From assembly GCA_019690055.1 (NCBI GenBank), contig JADGGF010000049.1, forward strand, positions 1-14,916: a stretch of 14,916 nucleotides of DNA. Reading direction: 5' to 3'. Under the pieces are notes generated by a model. The model was given only the letters and a program-made list of their open reading frames with translations. It ran no database searches and was not told the origin of the DNA. Position numbers and translations under genes: made by a program. The stretch comes from Micromonosporaceae bacterium (lineage in GTDB: Bacteria; Actinomycetota; Actinomycetes; Mycobacteriales; Micromonosporaceae). Within the stretch, counting starts at the first letter, position 1. Each line of letters opens with the position of its first letter. Shown piece by piece: positions 1-7,100 of the stretch.

Positions 1-51
1 CTTCTCGGCGTACTCGTCGGCGGTCAGGGTCGGGGATTGAATGGTGGACAT
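1..51 (-). CDS. 5' end of an unidentified minus-strand gene (partial)
   Basis: An ATG read leftward from base 51 opens a frame that stays open to the window edge. It gives 17 residues, MSTIQSPTLTADEYAEK. A textbook Shine-Dalgarno sequence, AGGAGGT (complement of 59-65), sits 7 bases before the ATG, and this is the main reason to call it a gene. The codons have G or C in most third positions. The gene is divergent from the helicase gene that starts at 261, so about 209 bases hold both promoters. The fragment is too short to name a family. Its 5' untranslated region is unusual because the ribosome binding site is part of a three-copy tandem repeat. Confidence 0.72.
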   Translation of the reverse strand, partial: MSTIQSPTLTADEYAEK

Positions 52-58
52 GGGACGT

Positions 59-114
59 ACCTCCTGCTGGTTGGCGGACCCCTGCTGGTTGGCGGGGGAC
101 CTCCTGCTGGTTGG
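59..114. repeat. Three tandem 19-21 bp repeats carrying a ribosome binding site
   Basis: Copies start at 59, 78 and 99. All share CCTGCTGGTTGG on the plus strand, and copies 1 and 2 continue into CGG. Read on the minus strand, copy 1 supplies the AGGAGGT ribosome binding site of the partial gene at 51-1. Copy 3 contains the same AGGAGGT with no start codon at a useful distance. Copy 2 has lost one T, so the site reads AGGGGT. The array lies wholly within the presumed 5' untranslated region of the minus-strand gene. It could be a simple slipped-strand duplication or a set of decoy ribosome or protein binding sites. Confidence 0.85.
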
Positions 115-211
115 AACGGAGTTGTCGGACGGCGAGAGAAGGTAGGCGGCCGCTCAACCGCCGGCAAACGTGATAACCGGCGTGGTGGTAATTCGACGCA
201 GACAGCCGGCG

Positions 212-217
212 TACCCT
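212..217 (+). promoter_or_regulatory. Possible -10 element for the helicase gene
   Basis: TACCCT fits the actinobacterial TANNNT -10 pattern and lies 43 bases before the GTG start at 261. No convincing -35 hexamer is seen at 17-18 bases; TTCGAC at 192-197 is too close. I see no inverted repeat resembling the rifamycin-associated element reported upstream of some helR genes, though this was judged by eye. The GAAGGGGG at 242-249 is a purine-rich candidate ribosome binding site, slightly far from the start. Confidence 0.25.
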
Positions 218-260
218 TTTCCGACGGTCACGTTTCGGTCAGAAGGGGGCACCCGCACCG

Positions 261-2531
261 GTGGCACAGTCTCGGCCCTCCTCACCCGCCGGCTCCGAAT
301 CGACGCGAGAGTCCGAGATCGCGGCGGAGCAGCGTCACGTCGACCGCGTCTACGCCCGCCTTGAGGCGCTGCGTGAGCAGGCCCAACGGTTGCAGCGGGA
401 AGGATTCCGGCTGGCCCGGGCGCGTACCCCGGGTTCGCTCGTCGAGCGGGACGCCATGGTGTACCACGCGGCGCTGCGGCTGCGCACCCTCGACACCGAG
501 TACGAGGGGCTCGTCTTCGGTCGACTTGATCTTCGCAACGGTGAGACGCGCCACATTGGACGGTTGGGACTGCGTGATGAAGAACACCGGCCGCTGGTGA
601 TCGATTGGCGGGCTCCCGGGGCGGCCCCGTTCTATCAGGCGACCGCCGAGGACCCGCAGGGCGTGGTCCGCCGGCGGGTGATCCGGTGCACCGGACCGCG
701 GGTCGTCGACATCGAGGACGACCTGCTGGACCTCGAGGCGGCCACGGCCGGCGGTATCGGCGCGGTCGGCGATGGTGCCCTGCTCGCGACCCTCGCCCGG
801 GCGAAGACCGACCGGATGCGCGACATCGTCGCCACCATTCAGCGCGAGCAGGATGAGGCGATCCGGGCGCCGGCCGGCGGAGTGACGATCATCGAGGGCG
901 GCCCCGGCACCGGCAAGACGGCGGTGGCGCTGCACCGCGCCGCGCACCTGCTCTACCGGGACCGGCGCCGCTACGAGGGCGCTGGCGTGCTGCTGGTGGG
1001 GCCGTCCCCGGTCTTCATGTCGTACGTCGACCGCGTGCTGCCCTCGCTCGGCGAGGAGACCGCCGAGCTGCGGGCGCTCGGCGAGATTGTCGACGGCATC
1101 GCCACCGACCGCCTTGATCCGCCTCGCCTGGCCGCGCTCAAGGGATCGCTGCGCATGCGCCGATTCCTGCAGCGGGTGATCCGGCAGGAGCCCCCCGGCG
1201 TGCCGACCTCGCTGCGGGTGACGTACGCCGGCGAGGTGCTGCGCCTGGATGCCGATGATCTCGCCGCCGTGCGGCGTCGCCTGCACGAGATCGTGCCCCA
1301 GCCGAACCCGGGTGGTCCGGAGGCCCGCCGGCAGCTCGCGATCGCGCTGTGGCACAAGCGCCCGCCGGGGGTCGCCTGGACCACGAAGGCCTTCTCCACC
1401 GAGATCTACGGGCGGGACGACTTCGAGGAGTTCGCCCGGGCCTGGTGGCCGGTGCTGCGTCCGGTGGCGGTGCTCGGCTGGTTGGCCGATCCGGCCCGGG
1501 TCCGGGACGCGGGCGGCGACTGGCTGTCGGAGGAGGACATCGCCGCGCTCGCTGAGTCGTGGGCGTCGGTCGGCACCGACCCGGCCGATCCCAGCGCCGG
1601 GCTGTCCGTGGCGGACGTGGCGCTCGTCGACGAGCTGCGGGTGCTGCTCGGCGAGCCGCCCAAGCCGGTCAAGCGCCGCGAGTCGTCGCGTCGGCTGGGC
1701 ATCGATCAGGCCGGCGACGACATCCAGGAACTGTCCACTGTGGCCGAACGGTACTTCAGCGCACCGGCCCGGCCACCCCGGCCCGAGAACTACGACGGCT
1801 ACGCCCACGTGCTGGTCGACGAGGCCCAGGACGTGTCGCCCATGCAGTGGCGCATGCTGGGCCGGCGGGGCGGCCAGGCCGGATGGACCATCGTGGGCGA
1901 CGCCGCGCAGTCGGCCTGGCCCGACCCCGACGAGGCCCACCGCGCCCGCCAGGAGGCGTTGCGGGGCAAGAAGATCCGGCGGTTCCACCTGACCACGAAC
2001 TACCGCAACTCGGCGGAGATCTTCGACTTCGCCGCGTCGGTGGTGCGGCGCGCGGTTCCCGACGCCGACCTGCCGCGCGCGGTCCGCCGCACCGGTGCCG
2101 CACCCGAGCACCGGCTCGTGGCACCCGACTCGTTCGAGACCGCCGTCGTCGATGCCGTCTCGCGGCTGCTCGGTGAGGTGGAGGGACGGATCGGCGTCGT
2201 GACCCCGGCCGCGCGGCGGGATGCGGTCGCCACCTGGCTCGCCGGACAAGACGGCTCGGGGCGGGTACAGGTCGTGGACGCCATGCGGGCCAAGGGCATG
2301 GAGTACGACGGCGTCGTCGTGGTGGGGCCCGACGAGATCGTCGCCGAGTGGGACGGCGTGACGGAAGCGCCGTCCGCACGGACCACGAGGACAGCGGGCG
2401 CAGCTGGCACCGCGGCCGGGGCGGGCATCAGGGTGCTCTACGTGGCGCTGACCCGCGCCACCCACCGACTCGTCACCATCGCGACCAGCGCGCAGTGGCG
2501 CGGCGTCGACACGTCCGCAGAACCGGCGTAG
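261..2531 (+). CDS. HelD/HelR-like superfamily 1 helicase acting on RNA polymerase
   Basis: A 756-residue protein with a full set of UvrD-type helicase motifs. These are Walker A GGPGTGKT (213-220), motif II VDEAQD (about 519-524), motif III VGDAAQSAWPD, motif IV TTNYRNSAEI, motif V RAKGMEYDGVVV and motif VI LYVALTRATHR (726-736). The N-terminal 20-60 region is a charged, heptad-like coiled coil (EIAAEQRHVDRVYARLEALR), as in the HelD arm that enters the RNA polymerase secondary channel. The length matches mycobacterial HelD. Family members use ATP to strip stalled RNA polymerase from nucleic acid and recycle it. Some streptomycete members (HelR) also displace rifamycins; whether this one does cannot be told from sequence. 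The GTG start lies just before the conserved coiled coil. An Ala/Gly/Thr-rich segment (about 704-722) just before motif VI looks like a variable insertion. UvrD DNA repair helicase is the alternative, but the N-terminal arm argues against it. Confidence 0.9.
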   Translation: MAQSRPSSPAGSESTRESEIAAEQRHVDRVYARLEALREQAQRLQREGFRLARARTPGSLVERDAMVYHAALRLRTLDTEYEGLVFGRLDLRNGETRHIGRLGLRDEEHRPLVIDWRAPGAAPFYQATAEDPQGVVRRRVIRCTGPRVVDIEDDLLDLEAATAGGIGAVGDGALLATLARAKTDRMRDIVATIQREQDEAIRAPAGGVTIIEGGPGTGKTAVALHRAAHLLYRDRRRYEGAGVLLVGPSPVFMSYVDRVLPSLGEETAELRALGEIVDGIATDRLDPPRLAALKGSLRMRRFLQRVIRQEPPGVPTSLRVTYAGEVLRLDADDLAAVRRRLHEIVPQPNPGGPEARRQLAIALWHKRPPGVAWTTKAFSTEIYGRDDFEEFARAWWPVLRPVAVLGWLADPARVRDAGGDWLSEEDIAALAESWASVGTDPADPSAGLSVADVALVDELRVLLGEPPKPVKRRESSRRLGIDQAGDDIQELSTVAERYFSAPARPPRPENYDGYAHVLVDEAQDVSPMQWRMLGRRGGQAGWTIVGDAAQSAWPDPDEAHRARQEALRGKKIRRFHLTTNYRNSAEIFDFAASVVRRAVPDADLPRAVRRTGAAPEHRLVAPDSFETAVVDAVSRLLGEVEGRIGVVTPAARRDAVATWLAGQDGSGRVQVVDAMRAKGMEYDGVVVVGPDEIVAEWDGVTEAPSARTTRTAGAAGTAAGAGIRVLYVALTRATHRLVTIATSAQWRGVDTSAEPA

Positions 2532-2596
2532 CGGATTTTCCTGTTCATCTCACGCGCCGCCGCAATCTGGCTCGCCAGCGTGGCACCACGACCCGC

Positions 2597-2602
2597 TACC
2601 AT
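2597..2602 (+). promoter_or_regulatory. -10 element positioned for a leaderless transcript
   Basis: TACCAT fits TANNNT, and only six bases separate it from the ATG at 2609. Transcription would therefore begin at or next to the A of that ATG, giving a leaderless mRNA, which is common in actinobacteria. This agrees with the lack of a Shine-Dalgarno sequence before the ATG. A short inverted repeat, CTGGC-TC-GCCAG (2567-2578), overlaps the expected -35 region and could be an operator; no good -35 hexamer is seen. Confidence 0.45.
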
Positions 2603-2608
2603 CCCGGT

Positions 2609-2656
2609 ATGCCTCGTCCGCGGCTCGCCCTGGTTCTGCCGCCTCCGGTCGCCTGA
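2609..2656 (+). CDS. Leader peptide MPRPRLALVLPPPVA upstream of the transporter
   Basis: A 15-codon ORF begins at the predicted transcription start and ends in TGA at 2654-2656. The peptide has basic and proline residues first, then a hydrophobic LALVL, then three consecutive prolines (codons 11-13). Triple proline is a known slow site for ribosomes that depends on EF-P. The last codons and the stop overlap the first two arms of a set of competing RNA stems (2643-2762) that end on the transporter's ribosome binding site. This arrangement is that of a translational attenuator. I do not recognise the peptide from a named leader family. The chance-ORF alternative remains, since it lies at the end of a longer open frame that starts inside the helicase gene. 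Confidence 0.55.
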   Translation: MPRPRLALVLPPPVA

Positions 2657-2762
2657 CCGGAGCGGGCCCCCGTCGCGCCGCCGGCTCGATTGAGCCGTCG
2701 CGCTCGTTTGGCGCGCTCCGAAAGCCAGTCCCTGGTTCGGATCGAGCGCCCCAAGGAGCGCG
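2643..2762 (+). promoter_or_regulatory. Putative translational attenuator controlling the EamA transporter
   Basis: Four segments can pair in two mutually exclusive ways. Segment 1, CTCCGGTC (2643-2650), pairs perfectly with segment 2, GACCGGAG (2655-2662), over a four-base loop. Segment 3, CGCGCTCC (2712-2719), pairs perfectly with segment 4, GGAGCGCG (2755-2762), which includes most of the AAGGAG ribosome binding site. Alternatively segment 2, CGGAGCG (2658-2664), pairs with CGCTCCG (2714-2720) in segment 3, which would free the ribosome binding site. Two local hairpins fit inside these loops: CGGCTC-GATT-GAGCCG (2682-2697) and CCAG-TCC-CTGG (2725-2735). A ribosome delayed on the leader's PPP codons or stop would break 1:2 and favour 2:3, turning the transporter on. 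The pairings are seen; the switching is inferred. Confidence 0.55.
2753..2758 (+). promoter_or_regulatory. Ribosome binding site fixing the transporter start
   Basis: AAGGAG lies 10 bases before the ATG at 2769. It is the only good Shine-Dalgarno sequence near the transporter, and it sets the start upstream of the repeat-encoded N-terminal extension rather than at the first membrane helix. It also falls inside the last arm of the attenuator structure. Confidence 0.7.
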
Positions 2763-2768
2763 TTACCC

Positions 2769-3761
2769 ATGTCATTCCAATCCCGACCCAAGCCATCCCT
2801 GTCTCTCCGCAAGTCATCCCTGTCCCTACGCAGGCCGTCCCGGTCGCTACTTCGGCCATCTCGTTCCCCCAGGGTCGGGCTGGTCCAGGTCTGCCTCGCC
2901 GGTGTCCTGTGGGGCACCGGGGGCCTTACCGTGCAGGCGATCCGCGCGATCGACCCGCTGCATCCGCTGACCATCAGCGCCTGGCGACTGGCCATCGCGG
3001 CGGTTGTGTTGCTCGGCGGTGCCCTCGTCCTCCGGAGCGCCGGCGCCGTCGTCGGGCTGCTGCGGCGTTCGCCCCGCCGGGTCGTGGCCGTCGCCCTGGG
3101 GACGGCTGCGTACCAGTTCCTCTACTTCTCGGCCGTGACCCACGCGGGCGTCACCGTGGCCACGATGGTGTCGCTCGGCCTGGCCCCCATTCTGTTGTTC
3201 CTGGCCCCGGGGGCGGGCCGCCCGCAGCGGCGGACGCCCGGGGATGTCGCAGTCCTCACGACCGCGCTCGCCGGCCTGGCCCTGGTCAGCCTGTCGGCCG
3301 GACACGGCACCGGCGGCACGTCACCGATGCTCGGCGTGATCGAAGCATGTGCATCGGGATCGGCTTATGCCGCGGCGACCCGGGCCGGCTGGAGCCTGAG
3401 CCGGGCCGCGGCCCCCACGGTTGTGACGACCGCGACCACGACGATCGGGGCGCTGGCCCTGATCCCACTCGCGGCGGCCTTCGCCGGTCCGCTGTACCCT
3501 CACGAGCCCCGCGCGTGGGTCTGGCTCGGCTACCTCGGTGTGATGACGATGGCCCTGGCCTACACGCTCTTCTATGCCGGGCTGCGTACGGTTCCGGCCG
3601 GTTCGGCCGCGATCGCGACGCTGCTCGAGCCGGTCACCGCCGCCGTGCTCGCCGCCGCGGTCTTCGGCGAACGGCTCCGGGTGGCCGGCACGATCGGCTG
3701 CATCCTCGTGCTCGCCGCCGTCGCCGGGCTCGGCCGGACCAACCCGCGGCGCGGCCGGTAG
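2769..3761 (+). CDS. EamA/DMT-superfamily transporter with a repeat-encoded basic N-terminus
   Basis: A 330-residue integral membrane protein of the drug/metabolite transporter superfamily. After a 35-residue basic extension come about ten hydrophobic helices in two halves. The first half has VCLAGVLWGTGGLTVQAIR (41-59). The second ends with the hallmark EamA stretch GLRTVPAGSAAIATLLEPVT and the FGER loop (271-302). Members move small metabolites, amino acids or toxic compounds across the cytoplasmic membrane; the substrate here is unknown. The N-terminal extension is built of seven-residue repeats rich in Arg, Ser and Leu (KPSLSLR, KSSLSLR, RPSRSLL), encoded by 21-bp DNA repeats, and is not part of the family fold. 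The gene is in line with the helicase, 237 bases downstream, but appears to have its own promoter and leader-peptide attenuator. Such attenuators often serve resistance or efflux genes, which hints at export of a translation-active compound. That hint is inference. Confidence 0.88.
   Translation: MSFQSRPKPSLSLRKSSLSLRRPSRSLLRPSRSPRVGLVQVCLAGVLWGTGGLTVQAIRAIDPLHPLTISAWRLAIAAVVLLGGALVLRSAGAVVGLLRRSPRRVVAVALGTAAYQFLYFSAVTHAGVTVATMVSLGLAPILLFLAPGAGRPQRRTPGDVAVLTTALAGLALVSLSAGHGTGGTSPMLGVIEACASGSAYAAATRAGWSLSRAAAPTVVTTATTTIGALALIPLAAAFAGPLYPHEPRAWVWLGYLGVMTMALAYTLFYAGLRTVPAGSAAIATLLEPVTAAVLAAAVFGERLRVAGTIGCILVLAAVAGLGRTNPRRGR
2770..2874 (+). repeat. Five tandem 21-bp units at the 5' end of the transporter gene
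   Basis: Units run 2770-2790, 2791-2811, 2812-2832, 2833-2853 and 2854-2874. Units 2 and 3 are the closest pair, sharing CATCCCTGTC and most of the rest. Units 1, 4 and 5 are more diverged but keep the period and the core. Because 21 is a multiple of three, each unit adds seven residues without a frameshift. Reading is open in other frames over the same stretch, which is a by-product of the repeat. It starts one base after the first base of the transporter ATG. Confidence 0.8.
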
Positions 3762-3913
3762 CCGGGTGCCGAAACTTGTCTGTTCTCCAGAGATCAGGGA
3801 CGGTGTATTCTGCCACTGTCCTGTGCCGACGGTGGGTTCGACTGACCACCCACAATCCGGCCAGACGCCCAGATCTTCCCCGCCACCGGCACCGAGTGCG
3901 AGCGGTAGACGCG

Positions 3914-3980
3914 GGAATTCCGCGAAGCTTGCGGAGCGGAATCTGTGAGTAACTCCGCGAAGCTTGCGGAGCGGAACCTG
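3914..3980. repeat. Two direct copies of an interspersed palindromic repeat
   Basis: A 23-base core is perfectly repeated at 3919-3941 and 3954-3976, offset by 35 bases. The core begins TCCGCGAAGCTTGCGG and continues AGCGGAA. Its first part is nearly palindromic around AAGCTT. Copy 1 is preceded by GGAAT and followed by CTGTGAG. A third, slightly altered copy with the same flanks lies at 14851-14885, almost 11 kb away and upstream of tyrA. The near-palindrome, the intergenic placement and the dispersion suggest a REP-like element. A shared regulator-binding site is an alternative. Confidence 0.8.
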
Positions 3981-3997
3981 CAGCAAGTCCACGAGCG

Positions 3998-4043
3998 CCG
4001 GCGGTCCGTGCGACACGGTCGACCGCCGGGCAACCACCCGGTC
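3998..4043 (+). promoter_or_regulatory. Competing hairpins in the SARP-STAND leader region
   Basis: CCGGCGGTC (3998-4006) pairs perfectly with GACCGCCGG (4021-4029). An inner CGTG/CACG stem (4007-4010 with 4014-4017) lengthens the hairpin. The right arm can instead fold forward: GACCG (4021-4025) with CGGTC (4039-4043), and GG (4028-4029) with CC (4037-4038). The two folds exclude each other. No U-run follows, so a simple terminator is not clear. It may be part of a structured 5' untranslated region or an operator of dyad symmetry. No function is proven. Confidence 0.4.
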
Positions 4044-4094
4044 AGTCACACAGAGACGAGCACGACTACTCCAATCAACTGGGGAGGGGGTGGC

Positions 4095-4130
4095 GTGCCC
4101 CGACCCCGCGGGGCACCCCTGAAGCCATGA
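4095..4130 (+). CDS. Tiny upstream ORF overlapping the SARP-STAND start (ATGA)
   Basis: A GTG at 4095 opens 11 codons (MPRPRGAPLKP) ending in TGA at 4128-4130, which overlaps the ATG of the large regulator in ATGA. A strong purine-rich ribosome binding site, GGGGAGGGGG (4081-4090), lies a few bases before the GTG. The large gene itself has only a weak site (GAAG). Translational coupling through this ORF would explain how the large gene is started. The ORF also coincides with a hairpin, GTGCCCC (4095-4101) with GGGGCAC (4110-4116), which would hide its start codon. It could equally be chance, with the purine run serving the ATG at a long distance. Confidence 0.35.
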   Translation: MPRPRGAPLKP

Positions 4131-7100
4131 CGCTTACGGAGCATCGACCAGCGACAAAGACAACAGTCGATGGCGCGTGGCGGCTGAACGTGCTGGGGCC
4201 GGTCGAGCTGTGCTACGACGGGGTTCCGGTCGAGGTCTCGGGGACGACCCGTACCCTGCTCGCCCTGCTCGCTCGCACCCCGTGCGAGGAGGTCAGCACG
4301 GCGACGATCGTCGCCGTCCTGTGGGGCAGCCAGCCGCCGGAGGACTGCGAGAGCCAGGTCGCGTCGTCCGTGGCCCGCCTGCGCAAGGCGCTCACCGCGG
4401 TGGCGCCCAATGTGGACCCGACCAGCGTGGTCGTCACGCTGCCCACCGGATATCTCCTCGCGATCCATCCATCCAATGTCGACATTCTCAGCTTCGAGCG
4501 GTTGCTGGCCGACGGACGGCGGGCCATCGCCGTCGGCCAGCCCGCCCTGGCGCTGCGCCAGCTCGACGCCGCGCTGCAGCTGTGGCGGGGCACCGCCTAC
4601 GAGGGCTTCGTGGAACCCGACGGCTCGGTCACCGACGAGCTCGACGACCAGCTGTCGTTCCTGCGGGCCGAGGCGAAGCGGCTGGAGGATCTGCGGCTGT
4701 CCGCCTTCGAGTACAGAGTGGACGCTCTGCTGGCCCTGCACGCCCCGGGTGTACCACCGACCCTCCTGTCCGAGTTGCAGGCGCTGACGGCCGAGTACTG
4801 GCACCGCGAACGCCTGTGGGGTCAGCTCATGACCGTGCTGGTGCGGCTGGGCCGGCGCTCGGACGCGCTGGCGGTCCACCGCCGAGCCGTCGAGCAGCTC
4901 GCCCAACGCCTCAACGTGCAGCCCGGCGCCGAGCTGCGGGCGGTCGAGGAGGCGGTCATCGACCGCGACCCGCGGCTGTTCGGGGTGCCGCTGCAGCCCA
5001 CCACGGTGCCGGCGGCGTTGGCCATCACCTTTCCGCCGTGCCTGGGCCGTGAGCAGGAGATCGACTGGTTGTGCGCCGCCATGGACCTCGCCGCGACGCG
5101 GCGCGCGCAGGCCCGGCTCATCGTCGGCACGCCCGGCATGGGCAAGACGCGCGTCATCGCGGAGGTGGCCAAGCGCGCGGCCGAGCGGGGCGCGGTCATC
5201 CGGTACTGGCGGGCCGATGCCCGCGGCCTCGAGAGCCACGTCGCCGAGCCGGACCGGCTCACGGTCGTCATCGTCGAGGACCTGGACCGGGCCCCGCATG
5301 AGGACGTCACCCGGGTCACCACGTTCGTCCGGTCGGTGATGACCCGCCCGGTGGTCACGTTCGTGACCTGCCGTGACCCGGTCCGTGTCGGGGATCTCGT
5401 CAGCGTGCCGAAGCTCGTGCTGTCCGCACTGGACGATGCGGCGATCACGGACATCGTCCGCATCTATGCCCCGTCGGCCTCGGAGAAGGCCGCCGCGGCC
5501 GCGATGGTGAACACCGGCGGGGTGCCGGCGAAGGTGCATCGCGCGGCCAGCGAGTGGGCGTTCGCCCGCGCCGGCCGCCGCATCGACCGCGCGGTCGCCG
5601 ACTCGGCCGAGCCGCGGCGCACGCTCGAGGCGCTGCGCGAGGAGGTCGTCAGCGGCGCGCTGGAGCTCGCCCATGTCCGCGCTCGCGCCCGGTCGCTGCG
5701 CCCCACGGTCCGTCCCCCCGGCTGCCCGTACCCGGGCCTGAACGGCTTCGGCCCCGGCGACGCCGAGCTCTTCCACGGCCGGGAACGCCTCGTCGCCCAG
5801 GTGCTGGCCCGGCTGGTCGAGGCGCCGTTGCTGGCGCTGGTCGGCGACGCGGGCACCGGGAAAACCTCCCTGCTGCGGGCCGGGGTGCTGCCGGCGATCG
5901 CCGCGGGTGTGCTGCCCGATTCCAGCCGGTGGCGTCAGGTCGTGGTGACGCCGTCGACGATGGGCGGCGCCCTGGCCGACCTGATGGCTCCGCCACCACG
6001 GCCCACCCCGGCCGTACCGGCCGAGCTCGCCCGCTCCAACCCGCTGGTCACGCCCACCGCCCTGCTCCCGGTGATGACGACCGAACGGCCCACGCCGGAG
6101 CCGGACGACCCGGCCGAGACGACCGACCAGCCCGAGGCGGACGAGGACGTGCCCGACTTCGTGGCGTCCGTCAACTCGACGCCCGCCGGCGAGCACGATG
6201 AATCCGCTGAGTCGACCGAGGAAGCCGAGTCCACAGAGGAGACAGGCCCGCCGCCAGAGATGCCGGGCGGGCTGGGCCACCGCAACGGCATCCTGCCGAC
6301 CGGACCGCTGCCCGCGGCGGCCCCCAACCCCGCTCGCGCCATTACTGGGCTCACCTCGACAGCCGGGCTGCCGGCGCTGCGCCTGCCGGTGTCGCGGACC
6401 CCCGCCGTCGACGTCCTCGTGCCCGGCGCGGCCGTACCGACCGTACGTCCGGCCGCCGCCCGCGCCACGACCGTGACCGGCGTGACCGAGCCGGTCATGG
6501 ACGACGATGAGCCGGCGCCCACCCTGCTGGTGGTCGACCAGTTCGAGGAGATCTTCGTCCTGTTCGACGATCGGCAGCGCGAGGAGTTCGTGGAGGCGCT
6601 GCTCGCCGCCACCGAGACCGGCCGGGTGCTGATCAGCCTGCGGTCGGACTTCTACCGGCACTGCGCGCGCCACCCGGTCCTGGCCGAGCTGATCGCGGCG
6701 AACCTGGTGCCGGTCACCCCCATGACCGAGGACGAGCTGCGCCGCGCGATCGTGCGCCCTGCCGAGATCGCCGGGCTCGAGGTCGAGCCCGGGCTCGTGG
6801 ACCGGCTCGTCGCCGAGGTGGAGGACGGTCACGGTGGTCTGGCCCACCTCGCGGTGACGCTGCGCGAACTGTGGCACGGCCGCACCGGTACGACCCTCAC
6901 GCTCGCCGCCTACCAGGCCGGACCGGGGCTCGCCGACGCCATCGCCGCCTACGCCGAGTCGGTCTTCGCGGGGCTCCCCACGCCGCAGGCGCGGACGGCC
7001 GCCCGTGCCCTGCTCGCCGGGATGTGCACCCTGACCGAGGACCGGCTCGCGGTCCGGACCCGGGCCAATCTGACCGAGCTGCTCACGCGGGCCGGCGGTG

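Larger units (their letters stand above)
3762..4094. other. Non-coding stretch between the transporter and the SARP-STAND gene
   Basis: No ORF with coding character is seen here. It contains two copies of the interspersed palindromic repeat (3914-3980) and a strong hairpin region (3998-4043), both listed separately. No clear terminator follows the transporter stop; a weak five-pair stem, GGTGG/CCACC, lies at about 3831-3850. The promoter of the downstream gene must lie here, but no convincing -35/-10 pair could be picked by eye. Confidence 0.6.

Noticed and set aside
115..260. A rifamycin-associated inverted repeat upstream of the helicase
   Set aside because: I looked for a 19-base GC-rich palindrome with GGGGCTT/AAGCCCC-like arms and saw none in this interval.
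282..2465. A 727-codon minus-strand frame opposite the helicase
   Set aside because: Same shadow effect; there is no recognisable motif, and the plus-strand frame has all the helicase motifs.
3834..3843. GGGTTCGACT resembling a tRNA T-arm
   Set aside because: The flanks do not form a T-stem, and no acceptor, D or anticodon arm can be built around it.
2690..3952. A 420-codon plus-strand frame overlapping the transporter
   Set aside because: It is the alternate frame through the 21-bp repeats and the transporter. It becomes Arg/Gly-rich with no hydrophobic helices, and the ribosome binding site serves the 2769 frame.
3914..3980. A CRISPR array made of the two repeats
   Set aside because: There are only two adjacent copies with a 12-base gap, the third is 11 kb away, and no cas gene is present.
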